Shown here: positions 25,038-32,691 of the stretch, in pieces | How positions within the stretch are numbered: position 1 is the first letter of the stretch | How the letters are laid out: every line of letters starts with the position of its first letter | NCBI GenBank assembly: GCA_040223615.1 | Contig: JAVKFY010000072.1 | Location: forward strand, 1 to 64,000 | Origin: JAVKFY01 sp040223615 | GTDB taxonomy: Bacteria > Pseudomonadota > Alphaproteobacteria > GCA-2731375 | Direction of reading: 5' to 3' | Length of the DNA: 64,000 nucleotides | Program-made: the position numbers and the translations under genes | The notes under the pieces: model-generated | Database searches by the model: none | What the model was told of the DNA's origin: nothing | What the model saw: only the letters and a program-made list of their open reading frames with translations

Positions 25038-25496
25038 TCAGTCCGGCGTGATTGAAAACCTGACGGCGACCGCGCCCGCGCGTTCGCTGATCTCGATGCG
25101 CAACACCTCGCCGTCGCGGCGGAAGGTATCGGCCCACGGCAGGCGCGCGACAGCACGCTTGCCTTCGCTATTCGTGGCCGCGTCCGGTTGGGCGCGGCCT
25201 TCCGCGCGCCAGCCCAGCGGCGGCAGCGCATCGGCGTAATAGGCCCGGACCGCGTCCGGCGTCTCGTCGCCGCGCGCTTCCGCCTCGACGATGCGGCCTT
25301 GCGGCTTGTCGAACACCATGCCGGCGTCGGGCACTTCCCACAGGCCTGGCATCAGCGGCAGGTCGACGACATCGGCGAGATAGCGCTGCTCGGCCACGGC
25401 CGCCCCGGCGAACAGCAGCCACATCGATGCCATCGCCGCCAGGGCGCGGCTTCTTAGGACAGGTCGGGGGCGAGGTTCAACCATTCGGACAAACAT
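25038..25496 (-). CDS. Predicted exported small protein downstream of mutM
   Basis: 152 residues from ATG 25496 (ATG 25484 is an alternative), four bases after the mutM stop, so co-transcribed. Residues ~14-35 form a signal peptide: RSRALAAMASMWLLFAGAAVAEQ with an AVA-E cleavage site. The mature part is a small mixed domain with VPDAGMVFDKPQGRIVEAEA, an ADALPPLGWRAEGR segment and a C-terminal VLRIEISERAGAVAVRFSI strand pair. It should be periplasmic or lipid-associated; function unknown. I do not recognise a named family beyond 'conserved hypothetical of this neighbourhood'. Confidence 0.78.
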   Translation of the reverse strand: MFVRMVEPRPRPVLRSRALAAMASMWLLFAGAAVAEQRYLADVVDLPLMPGLWEVPDAGMVFDKPQGRIVEAEARGDETPDAVRAYYADALPPLGWRAEGRAQPDAATNSEGKRAVARLPWADTFRRDGEVLRIEISERAGAVAVRFSITPD

Positions 25497-25500
25497 CGTG

Positions 25501-26325
25501 TCAGCGCTGACAGTGGCCACAGTAGAAGCTCGACCGGCCGGACTGCACGATGCGCCGGATCGGCCGGTCGCAGGCGACGCACCCCTGGCCCTCGCGGTCG
25601 TAGACCTGGAACGCGTGCTGGAAGTAACCCAGTTCGCCCGAGGCCTGTACATAGTCGCGCAGCGTCGAGCCGCCGGCCGCGATCGCCTGGTTCAGCACGT
25701 CGCGGATCGCCGGCACCAGCCGCTCCGCGCGGCGCCCGGCGACGGTCCTGGCCAGCCGCCGCGGCGAGATGCCGGCGCGGAACAGCGCCTCGCAGACATA
25801 GATGTTGCCCAGCCCGGCCACCACCCGCTGGTCCAGCAGGGCGGCCTTGATCGGCGTCTTCTTGCCGGCGATCGCGCTCGACAGGATGAGGTCGTTGAAC
25901 TCGTTGCCCAGCGGCTCCGGCCCCAGCCCGGCCAGCAGCTTGTGGCCGGCCAGTTCCGCCGCCGGGATCAGGTCCATCATGCCGAACCGCCGGGCGTCCT
26001 CGTAGCGCACCGCGTGGCCGCCGTCGGTGAGGATGGTGATGTGCTCGTGCGGCCCGGGCGGCGGCGCCGGTGTCGGGCCGATATACATCCGCCCCGACAT
26101 CCCCAGGTGTGTGAGCCAGACCATGCCGTCGTCCAGATGCGCCACGATGTACTTGGCGCGCCGCTCCAGCCGCTCCACCCGGCGTCCTTCCAGGCGCCGG
26201 GCGAAGTCGGTCGGTAGTGGCCAGCGCAGGTCGGCGCGGCGCTGCGTCACCTGGGCCAGGCGATGGCCGACCAGCGGCGCCTCCAGGCCCCGGCGCACGG
26301 TTTCCACTTCCGGCAGTTCGGGCAT
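25501..26325 (-). CDS. mutM: Formamidopyrimidine-DNA glycosylase (Fpg)
   Basis: 274 residues. Met-Pro-Glu-Leu-Pro-Glu at the start places Pro2 as the catalytic N-terminal nucleophile and Glu3/Glu6 as the catalytic acids. VAGLGNIYVCEALFRAGI is the helix-two-turn-helix and the C-terminus ends with a four-Cys zinc finger (CVACDRPI ... YCGHCQR). It removes 8-oxoguanine and FaPy from oxidised DNA with beta/delta-elimination. Followed closely by the exported small protein; divergent from ubiE across 45 bases. Confidence 0.97.
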   Translation of the reverse strand: MPELPEVETVRRGLEAPLVGHRLAQVTQRRADLRWPLPTDFARRLEGRRVERLERRAKYIVAHLDDGMVWLTHLGMSGRMYIGPTPAPPPGPHEHITILTDGGHAVRYEDARRFGMMDLIPAAELAGHKLLAGLGPEPLGNEFNDLILSSAIAGKKTPIKAALLDQRVVAGLGNIYVCEALFRAGISPRRLARTVAGRRAERLVPAIRDVLNQAIAAGGSTLRDYVQASGELGYFQHAFQVYDREGQGCVACDRPIRRIVQSGRSSFYCGHCQR

Positions 26326-26370
26326 GGCCGGAGCCTAGCTGAATCGCGAGGGCCGGGCTATCGTCCGCCC

Positions 26371-27096
26371 ATGAGCGACACGGAGACCCATTTCGGCTTC
26401 CGCCGGGTGCCCAAGGACGACAAGGCCGCCCTGGTGCGCGACGTGTTCGACCGCGTCGCCGGGCGCTACGACCTGATGAACGACGCCATGTCGATGGGCC
26501 TGCACCGGGCCTGGAAATCTGCCTTCGTCGGCTGGCTGGCGCCGCGCGGGGCGATGCGGATCGCTGACCTGGCCGGCGGCACCGGCGACGTTGCCAGGCG
26601 GATCCTCGCCCGCGCGCCGCAGGCCCGGATCACCGTCATCGACATCAACGCGGAAATGCTCGCCGTCGGGGCCAAGCGCGTCGCCGGCGTCGACTGGGTC
26701 TGCGGCGACGCGGAAAAGCTGCCGCTGGCCGATTCGTCGCTCGACGCCGTGACCATGGCCTTCGGCATCCGCAACTGCACCGACCCCGCCGCCGTGCTGG
26801 CCGAGGCGCGCCGCGCGCTGCGCCCGGGCGGCCGCTTCATGTGCCTGGAATTCTCGAAGCTGCAGGTTGTCGGGCTGGACGGCCTCTACGACGCCTATTC
26901 GTTCCAGGCGATCCCGCGCCTCGGCGGCCTGCTCGCCGGAGACCGTGACGCCTACCAGTATCTGGTGGAAAGCATCCGCCAGTTCCCCGACCAGCAGGCC
27001 TTCGCCGCGATGATCGAGGCGGCCGGCCTCAGCCAGGTCAAGGTCCGCAACCTCGCCGGCGGCGTCGCCGCCAGGCATTCCGCCTGGCGGGTCTGA
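26371..27096 (+). CDS. ubiE: Ubiquinone/menaquinone biosynthesis C-methyltransferase UbiE
   Basis: 241 residues from ATG 26371. Family signatures are complete: VRDVFDRVAGRYDLMND-type start, IADLAGGTGDVARRIL (SAM motif I), DAVTMAFGIRNCTD and LRPGGRFMCLEFSK, YQYLVESIRQFPDQQ, ending NLAGGVAARHSAWRV. It adds the C-2 methyl of the demethylated quinone ring (and the menaquinone methyl where present). In many alphaproteobacteria ubiB follows directly; here no ubiB is found and a repeat-rich gap comes next. Confidence 0.96.
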   Translation: MSDTETHFGFRRVPKDDKAALVRDVFDRVAGRYDLMNDAMSMGLHRAWKSAFVGWLAPRGAMRIADLAGGTGDVARRILARAPQARITVIDINAEMLAVGAKRVAGVDWVCGDAEKLPLADSSLDAVTMAFGIRNCTDPAAVLAEARRALRPGGRFMCLEFSKLQVVGLDGLYDAYSFQAIPRLGGLLAGDRDAYQYLVESIRQFPDQQAFAAMIEAAGLSQVKVRNLAGGVAARHSAWRV

Positions 27097-27138
27097 CCCA
27101 CCGGTGTCCGGTCAACGCGCGGCTGGGGCAACAAAACG

Positions 27139-27296
27139 CGTCATGCCCGCGCAGGCGGGCATCCAGGCAACGTTGAATTTGGCACGCGGAGCCGCGGAGA
27201 ACGCGGAGTTCTCGATGCGCCCACGCCGCGCCTCCGCGTCTCCGCGTGAACCCTTCACGGCAGTTGAGCTGGATTCCCGCCTGCGCGGGATTGACG
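27139..27296. repeat. Composite palindromic intergenic repeat (REP-like)
   Basis: Two related 28-base palindromic ends face each other: CGTCATGCCCGCGCAGGCGG... at 27139-27166 and its near-reverse complement ending GCGCGGGATTGACG at 27269-27296. Between them CACGCGGAG-type repeats at 27183-27208 are answered by CTCCGCGTCTCCGCGTG at about 27232-27248. The element could fold into a long stem. The rest of the ubiE-27418 gap (27097-27417) holds no gene. REP/MITE-like elements of this type are dispersed in many proteobacteria; copy number here cannot be judged from one window. Confidence 0.7.
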
Positions 27297-27313
27297 AGAC
27301 CTGAATAGTTTTG

Positions 27314-27383
27314 CTGTGCAATGCACAGGCATCGCCTCGACCACGTCCGCGCCGGCTAACCAATCTTTAGGGACAGGTTAGCC
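27314..27383 (+). promoter_or_regulatory. Two operator-like palindromes upstream of the FecR-cyclophilin gene
   Basis: CTGTGCA-A-TGCACAG (27314-27328) is a perfect 7-1-7 inverted repeat. GGCTAACC (27354-27361) and GGTTAGCC (27376-27383) form a perfect inverted repeat with a 14-base spacer, ending 34 bases before the ATG at 27418. Either could be a repressor or activator site; a CATATTC sequence just after the second could serve as a -10 element. Confidence 0.45.
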
Positions 27384-27417
27384 ATATTCACGTCGTTAAG
27401 CGATTTGGCTGACGACG

Positions 27418-28605
27418 ATGCGTATTGAACGACATATCCGGCCCTGGGCCGCCGCCATGGCGGCGTTGTGCATGGTGCTGCTGTTGGTGCCGCCGGCGGG
27501 CGCGCAGGAGATCGGCGCGGCGGAAAAGGTCGTGCGCAACGTCTTCGGCACCTCGCTGACCCGGCGCATGCAGAACGGCGAGGCCCTGGTCGCCAACCAG
27601 AAGGTCACGACGCAGGCCGAGAGTGCGGCGCGCCTGACCCTGAAGGACAAGTCCAACCTGTCGCTGGGGCCGCGGGCCGAGGTCGTGTTCGACGAATTCG
27701 TCTACGATCCAGGGAAGAATTTCGCTTCCGGAACGATAAAGGTCGCCAAGGGCCTGCTGCGCTTCGCCGGCGCCCAGGCCAAGCTCGACCTGAAGGTGCG
27801 CACACCGACCGCGACGATCGGGATCCGCGGCACCATCTTCGACGTCATGGTCGACGGCGAGGGCACCGAGGTCGCGGTGCGGGAGGGCTCGGTCGAGGTC
27901 GACACGCCGCGCGGCCGCCGCCGCGTCGAGGCCGGCCAGTCGCTGAAGGTCCCGCCCGACGGTCAGCCGGTCATCGGCGAGGCCTCCAAGAACATGGGCA
28001 AGGCGGTCGCCGCCATGCTGGCGATGCTGCCGGCCAGCAAGGCCGTCGCCGCATCGTCGCCGGCGGCAGGCCAGAAAGCCGGGACGTCGGCCGGCAAGGG
28101 CGGGGCGGTGGCAGTCCCGGCCGCCGTGCGCCGCAGCAAGGACCTCGACTCGGTCCTGCTGCTCAGCGTCGACGGCGGCACCATCGCGATCCAGCTCCGC
28201 GAGGACCTGGCACCGAAACACGCCGCCTGGCTCAAGCAACTGGTGCGCGAGGCCTATTTCGACGGCATCGGCTTCCATTCCGTCTCGCCCGGCTTCGCCG
28301 CCGAGGCCGGCGACCCCAGCGGCACCGGCCGTGGCGGCGCCATCCAGGCGATGGACCCGGAACTGGCCAAGGCCGGCTTCAAACGCGGCAGCGTCGGCAT
28401 GAAGGCCAGCCCCAGCGACCCGAACACCGCGACCTCGCAGTTCTTCATCCTGATGAAGCCGGCGCCGCACCTGGACGGCAAGTACACCTACATCGGCGAT
28501 GTCATCCACGGCATCGACCGCGTCGACCGCCTCAGCCCCGGTCAACCCCCCAAGGTCCCCAGCCGCATCCGCTCGCTGCGCGTTGCCAGCGACGTGGCGG
28601 GTTAG
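27418..28605 (+). CDS. Exported FecR-domain / cyclophilin-type PPIase fusion protein
   Basis: 395 residues. A signal peptide (1-29, cleavage near PAGA-QE) precedes a FecR domain at about 55-165 (VRNVFGTSLTRR, RLTLKDKSNLSLGP, TPTATIGIRGTIFDVMV, VAVREGSVEVDTPRG). An Ala/Lys-rich linker of ~60 residues leads to a cyclophilin domain at about 235-390: TIAIQLREDLAPKHAAWLKQLV, EAGDPSGTGRGGAIQAMD, SQFFILMKPAPHLDGKYTYIGDVIHG. In active cyclophilins the catalytic Arg sits in FHRV; here it is FHSV, and the usual FMxQ is FAAE, so PPIase activity is doubtful while the fold is likely kept. Predicted periplasmic. It occupies the place between ubiE and coaBC where ubiB is commonly found. Function unknown. 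Confidence 0.85.
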   Translation: MRIERHIRPWAAAMAALCMVLLLVPPAGAQEIGAAEKVVRNVFGTSLTRRMQNGEALVANQKVTTQAESAARLTLKDKSNLSLGPRAEVVFDEFVYDPGKNFASGTIKVAKGLLRFAGAQAKLDLKVRTPTATIGIRGTIFDVMVDGEGTEVAVREGSVEVDTPRGRRRVEAGQSLKVPPDGQPVIGEASKNMGKAVAAMLAMLPASKAVAASSPAAGQKAGTSAGKGGAVAVPAAVRRSKDLDSVLLLSVDGGTIAIQLREDLAPKHAAWLKQLVREAYFDGIGFHSVSPGFAAEAGDPSGTGRGGAIQAMDPELAKAGFKRGSVGMKASPSDPNTATSQFFILMKPAPHLDGKYTYIGDVIHGIDRVDRLSPGQPPKVPSRIRSLRVASDVAG

Positions 28606-28642
28606 AGCGGTTCATGTTTCGTCGGCACCGGCTCGGCGCTCT

Positions 28643-28658
28643 TTCCGCGTAAGCGGAA
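28643..28658 (+). terminator. Hairpin after the FecR-cyclophilin gene
   Basis: TTCCGC-GTAA-GCGGAA, a perfect six-base stem with a GNRA-type tetraloop, 37 bases after the stop. No long T-run follows, so efficiency is uncertain. Confidence 0.4.
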
Positions 28659-28738
28659 GCTGTTCTAGACACCTTGCCCCGGCGCCCCGGCGCGCCTACT
28701 TTCACAGCCAGAGCCCGTGAATTGGAGCATTTTCCGCC

Positions 28739-29968
28739 ATGCTTGAGGGCAAGCGCGTCCTGTTGATCGTCGCCGGCGGCATCGCCGCCTACAAGTCGCT
28801 GGAGCTGGTGCGTCGGCTGCGTGAGCGCGGCGTGCATGTGCGCGCCGTGCTGACCAGGGGCGGATCGCAGTTCGTGACCCCGTTGTCGCTGTCGGCGCTG
28901 ACCGAGGACAAGGTCTACACCGACCTGTTCTCGCTCACCGACGAGAGCGAGATGGGCCACATCCGCCTGTCGCGCGAGGCCGATCTGGTGGTGGTCGCGC
29001 CGGCCACCGCCGATCTCATGGCCAAAATGGCCCATGGCCACGCCGACGACCTGGCCTCCACGGTGCTCCTGGCGACCGACAAGCCGGTGCTGATCGCGCC
29101 GGCGATGAACGTGGAAATGTGGGACCATCCGGCGGTTGAGCGCAACGCGGCGCAGCTTCGGGCCGACGGTATCCACATGATCGGTCCGAACCCGGGCATG
29201 CTGGCCTGCGGCGAGGTCGGTGCCGGGCGCATGTCGGAGCCGATGGAGATCCTGGCCGCGATCTCGCAGCTTCTGGTCGCGGCGCCGGCAGGCGATCGGG
29301 CGGGCGACCTCAAGGGGCGGCGCGCGCTGATCACCTCCGGGCCGACCTACGAGGCCATCGATCCGGTCCGCTATCTCGCCAACCGCTCGTCGGGCAAGCA
29401 GGGCCACGCCATCGCCGCCGCGCTGGCCCGGCGCGGTGCCGACACGGTGCTGGTCAGTGGCCCGACCAACCTGCCGCCGCCGGCCGGCGTCAACGTCGTG
29501 CACGTGGAATCGGCGCGCGAGATGCTGGACGCGTGCGAAACCGCGCTGCCCGCCGACATCGCCATCTTCGCCGCGGCGGTCGCCGACTGGCATGTCGCCG
29601 AGGCCGCCGGCCAGAAGCTGAAGAAAACCGGCAAGAACCAGCCGCCGGCGCTGAAGCTGGTCGAGAATCCCGACATCCTGGCCACCATCGCGCACATGAA
29701 GACCGGCCGGCCGAAGCTGGTGGTCGGCTTCGCGGCCGAGACCAACGACGTCGTCGCCTACGCCCAGGACAAGCGCGCCCGCAAGGCCTGCGACTGGATC
29801 GTCGCCAACGACGTTTCCGGCGACGTGATGGGCGGCGACGAGAACGCCGTGCACCTGATTACTGCTGAGGGCGTCGACGACTGGCCGCGCATGTCGAAGC
29901 AGGCCGTCGCCGACCAGCTCGCCGGCCGCATCGCCGCGCACTTCGCCCAGAGTGCCTTGTCTTCATGA
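28739..29968 (+). CDS. coaBC: Bifunctional phosphopantothenoylcysteine decarboxylase / phosphopantothenate-cysteine ligase
   Basis: 409 residues, normal CoaBC length. N-terminal flavoprotein CoaC domain (1-~180): LLIVAGGIAAYKSLELVRRL, VVVAPATADLMAKMAHGHADDL, LIAPAMNVEMWDHPAVERN (PXMNxxMW substrate-binding motif) and MLACGEVGAGRM with the catalytic Cys. C-terminal CoaB domain (~185-409): ALITSGPTYEAIDPVRYLANRSSGKQG-type motif and AVADWHVAEAAGQKLKK. It converts 4'-phosphopantothenate to 4'-phosphopantetheine in CoA synthesis. Overlaps dut by four bases. Confidence 0.97.
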   Translation: MLEGKRVLLIVAGGIAAYKSLELVRRLRERGVHVRAVLTRGGSQFVTPLSLSALTEDKVYTDLFSLTDESEMGHIRLSREADLVVVAPATADLMAKMAHGHADDLASTVLLATDKPVLIAPAMNVEMWDHPAVERNAAQLRADGIHMIGPNPGMLACGEVGAGRMSEPMEILAAISQLLVAAPAGDRAGDLKGRRALITSGPTYEAIDPVRYLANRSSGKQGHAIAAALARRGADTVLVSGPTNLPPPAGVNVVHVESAREMLDACETALPADIAIFAAAVADWHVAEAAGQKLKKTGKNQPPALKLVENPDILATIAHMKTGRPKLVVGFAAETNDVVAYAQDKRARKACDWIVANDVSGDVMGGDENAVHLITAEGVDDWPRMSKQAVADQLAGRIAAHFAQSALSS

Positions 29969-30411
29969 TCGCCGTCCGCGTGCAGCAGCTACCGCATGCG
30001 GTGGGCCTGCCGTTGCCCGAGCAAGCTTCGTCCGCCGCCGCCGGTCTTGACCTGCGCGCCGCCGTGACCGAGCCGCTGGTGATCCCGGCAGGCCAATGGG
30101 TTCCGATCCCGACCGGCCTATGCCTGGAATTGCCCGAAGGCACCGAGGGCCAGGTGCGGCCGCGCTCCGGCCTGGCCGCGCGCCACGGCGTCACCGTGCT
30201 GAACAGCCCGGGCACCGTCGATGCCGACTATCGCGGCGAGGTCATGGTGCTGCTGATCAACCATGGGCCCGAGCCCTTCGTGGTCAATCGCGGCGACCGT
30301 ATCGCGCAACTGGTGATCGCGCCGGTGCCGCAAGTCCGGCTCGCACCCGTCGCCGACCTTGCCGACAGCGACCGCGGCGCCGGCGGCTTCGGCTCCACCG
30401 GAGTCGCCTGA
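29965..30411 (+). CDS. dut: dUTP diphosphatase
   Basis: 148 residues with the trimeric dUTPase motifs in order: SAAAGLDLRAAV (I), RPRSGLAARHGV (II), NSPGTVDADYRGEVMVLLIN (III), FVVNRGDRIAQLVI (IV) and RGAGGFGSTG (V). It hydrolyses dUTP to dUMP and pyrophosphate, keeping uracil out of DNA and feeding dTMP synthesis. The ATG overlaps the coaBC stop (ATGA), and the Rrf2 gene starts one base after its stop. Confidence 0.97.
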   Translation: MIAVRVQQLPHAVGLPLPEQASSAAAGLDLRAAVTEPLVIPAGQWVPIPTGLCLELPEGTEGQVRPRSGLAARHGVTVLNSPGTVDADYRGEVMVLLINHGPEPFVVNRGDRIAQLVIAPVPQVRLAPVADLADSDRGAGGFGSTGVA

Positions 30412-30412
30412 G

Positions 30413-30862
30413 ATGCTGGCGCTGCCCTCCAAGACCCTGTACGCGCTGGAGGCGGTGGTCGACATCGCCTACAACGCCCGCCCGCACCCCGTTCGCAGCC
30501 AGGACATCACGACCCGCCAGGGCATTCCGGCACGCTACCTCGAACCGGTCCTGCAACAGCTCGTGCGCGCCGGCATCCTGCGCGGCGTGCGCGGCCCACG
30601 CGGCGGCTACCGGCTGGCCCGCGAGCGCCGGCGCATCTCGGTCGCCGACGTGGTTGAGGTGGTGGCGGGCGGCGAGGCGGGCGACGACCTGCCGCCGTCC
30701 AATTCGCCCTTCGGCCAGCACGTCGTGCGGCCGCTGTGGCGCGAGCTGGAGGCGGACCTGGTCGGCCGGCTCCAGGGCCTGACCATCGAGGACCTGTGCC
30801 AGCGCGCAGAAGGCGCCGGCGTGCCCGGGCCGAACGAGGAGCGGGCCGATTTCTCCATCTGA
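30413..30862 (+). CDS. Rrf2-family transcriptional regulator without Fe-S cysteines
   Basis: 149 residues from ATG 30413. Rrf2 winged-helix pattern: LPSKTLYALEAVVDIAYN, the ITTRQGIPARYLEPVLQQLVRAG recognition region and GVRGPRGGYRLARERRRISVADVV. In IscR/NsrR three cysteines follow at about residues 90-105; here that stretch (AGGEAGDDLPPSNSPFGQH) has none, and the only Cys is near the C-terminus (IEDLCQR). So it should not hold an IscR-type cluster. It sits directly against cysK, recalling the Rrf2 protein CymR, which controls cysteine metabolism together with CysK in Bacillus; that parallel is inference from context. Confidence 0.88.
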   Translation: MLALPSKTLYALEAVVDIAYNARPHPVRSQDITTRQGIPARYLEPVLQQLVRAGILRGVRGPRGGYRLARERRRISVADVVEVVAGGEAGDDLPPSNSPFGQHVVRPLWRELEADLVGRLQGLTIEDLCQRAEGAGVPGPNEERADFSI

Positions 30863-31811
30863 GCCGGCCGCCGCGCGCGGGCGCATCTACGACAGTTTCG
30901 TGGACACGATCGGCGCCACGCCGCTGGTCCGCCTGCCGCGCCTGGCCGCCGACGCCGGCGCGGTCGCCGAGATCTGTGCCAAGTGCGAGTTCTTCAATCC
31001 GCTCTCGTCGGTCAAGGACCGCATCGGCGTGGCGATGATCGAGGCGCTGGAGGCGGCCGGCAAGCTCGACCCCGACACCGTGCTGGTCGAGCCGACTTCG
31101 GGCAATACCGGCATTGCGCTGGCCTTCGTCGCGGCTGCGAAGGGTTATCGCCTGATCCTGACCATGCCCGACAACATGTCGGCGGAACGGCGCAAGATGC
31201 TGCTGCTGCTCGGTGCCGAGCTGGAGCTGACGCCCGCCGCGCAAGGCATGGCCGGTGCGGTGCGGCGCGCGGAGGAACTGCTCGCCGGCCTGCCCAAGGC
31301 GGTGATGCCGCAGCAGTTCGACAATCCGGCCAATCCAGCGATCCACCGCGCCACCACGGCGGAGGAGATCTGGACCGACACCGGCGGCGAGGTCGACGTG
31401 TTCGTCAGCGCGGTCGGCACCGGCGGCACCATCACCGGCGTCGCCGAGGTGCTGAAGTGCCGCCGCCCGGGCCTGAAGGTCGTGGCGGTGGAGCCGGAGG
31501 ACGCGGCGATCCTGTCCGGCGGCCGCGCCGGCCCGCACGCCATCGACGGCATCGGCGCCGGCTTCGTGCCCTCGGTCCTGAACCGCGCGGTGATCGACGA
31601 GGTCATCACCATCGGCAACGAGACCGCCTTCGAGACCGCGCGCCGCGCCGCCCGCCTGGAGGGCCTGCCGGTCGGCATCTCGTCGGGCGCCGCGCTCGCC
31701 GCCGCGCTGGAAGTCGGCGCCCGCCCGGAACACGCCGGCCAGCGCGTCGTGGTGATCCTGGCGTCCTTCGCCGAGCGCTACCTCTCCACCCAGCTCTTCG
31801 ATCTGGCGTAG
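30849..31811 (+). CDS. cysK: Cysteine synthase A, probable ATT start
   Basis: PLP-dependent O-acetylserine sulfhydrylase: DTIGATPLVRLPRL, NPLSSVKDRIGVAM with the PLP lysine, EPTSGNTGIALAFVAAAKGY (phosphate/substrate loop), SAVGTGGTITGVAEVLK, VGISSGAALAAAL. It makes cysteine from O-acetylserine and sulfide. The conserved N-terminus GRIYDSFVDTIG is encoded upstream of the first conventional start (GTG 30900), yet no ATG, GTG or TTG lies in frame after the stop at 30780. ATT at 30849 follows GAGGAG (30836-30841) by seven bases and would give a 320-residue protein of normal length, overlapping the Rrf2 gene by 14 bases. GTG 30900 (303 aa) is the conservative alternative. Confidence 0.88.
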   Translation: MSPSEPAAARGRIYDSFVDTIGATPLVRLPRLAADAGAVAEICAKCEFFNPLSSVKDRIGVAMIEALEAAGKLDPDTVLVEPTSGNTGIALAFVAAAKGYRLILTMPDNMSAERRKMLLLLGAELELTPAAQGMAGAVRRAEELLAGLPKAVMPQQFDNPANPAIHRATTAEEIWTDTGGEVDVFVSAVGTGGTITGVAEVLKCRRPGLKVVAVEPEDAAILSGGRAGPHAIDGIGAGFVPSVLNRAVIDEVITIGNETAFETARRAARLEGLPVGISSGAALAAALEVGARPEHAGQRVVVILASFAERYLSTQLFDLA

Positions 31812-31821
31812 GCTCCGCGAC

Positions 31822-32610
31822 ATGGATTTTGCCGACGAACAGATCGAGCGCTACGCGCGGCATATTGTGCTGGCCGAGGTTGGCGGTGTCGGCCAGGCGA
31901 AGCTTCTCGAGTCGAAAGTGCTGGCGGTCGGCGCCGGCGGCCTGGGCTCGCCGCTGATCCTGTATCTGGCGGCGGCGGGCGTCGGCACCATCGGCGTCGT
32001 CGACGACGACGAGGTCTCGCTGTCCAACCTGCAACGCCAGATCGCCCACACCACCGACCGCATCGGCATGGCGAAGACCGAGAGCGTCGCCGCCCAGGTC
32101 GCCGCCATCAATCCGGACGTGAAGATCGTGCCGCACCCGGTGCGCCTGACGCCGGACAACGTGGCCGGGCTGATCGCCGGCTACGACCTGGTGGCCGACG
32201 GCACCGACAATTTCGACACCCGGTTTCTGCTGAACGACGCCTGCTACTTCGCGAAGAAGTCGCTGGTGTCGGCGGCGGCGCTGCGCTTCGACGGCCAGCT
32301 CGCCACCTATCGCGCCTTCGAGGACGGCGACAACCGGCCCTGTTACCGCTGCGTCTTCGGCGGCCCGCCGCCGCCCGACCTGATCCCGTCCTGTTCCGAA
32401 GGCGGCGTGATGGGCGCGCTGGTCGGCACCATGGGCAGCCTGCAGGCCACCGAGGTGATCAAGGAACTGCTCGGCATCGGCGAGAGCATGGCCGGCCACC
32501 TGCTGATCTACGACGCGCTGTCCGCCAGCTTCCGCAAGGTGCGCGTGAAGCGCGACCACAACTGCCCGCTCTGCGGCGAGGCCCCGACGATCAAGAAGGT
32601 GGGCGGTTGA
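31822..32610 (+). CDS. moeB: ThiF/MoeB/HesA-family adenylyltransferase
   Basis: 262 residues. QIERYARHIVLAEVGGVGQAKL start, the ATP-binding VLAVGAGGLGSPLILYLAAAGVG, DDDEVSLSNLQRQIAH with the catalytic Arg, and DGTDNFDTRFLLND. Two CxxC pairs (CYRC and CPLC) bind structural zinc. It adenylates the C-terminal glycine of a ubiquitin-like sulfur carrier (MoaD or ThiS). No rhodanese domain is attached. MoeB is favoured by length and the dut neighbourhood common in this group; a thiamine (ThiF) role cannot be excluded. Ten bases after cysK. Confidence 0.88.
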   Translation: MDFADEQIERYARHIVLAEVGGVGQAKLLESKVLAVGAGGLGSPLILYLAAAGVGTIGVVDDDEVSLSNLQRQIAHTTDRIGMAKTESVAAQVAAINPDVKIVPHPVRLTPDNVAGLIAGYDLVADGTDNFDTRFLLNDACYFAKKSLVSAAALRFDGQLATYRAFEDGDNRPCYRCVFGGPPPPDLIPSCSEGGVMGALVGTMGSLQATEVIKELLGIGESMAGHLLIYDALSASFRKVRVKRDHNCPLCGEAPTIKKVGG

Positions 32611-32617
32611 GACAGAG

Positions 32618-32640
32618 ATGCCCGGGCCAAGCCCGGGCAT
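32618..32640. terminator. Perfect palindrome between convergent moeB and ABC exporter genes
   Basis: ATGCCCGGGC-CAA-GCCCGGGCAT: a perfect ten-base stem with a three-base loop, eight bases after the moeB stop. A related palindrome occurs at 43155. It could end transcription from both sides or be a dispersed repeat; a TTGTTTTCGTT stretch follows 15 bases later on the + strand. Confidence 0.55.
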
Positions 32641-32691
32641 GGCGTATGCCCATTGTTTTCGTTATTGCCGGGCTGTCGCGGCAGTCTCGCC

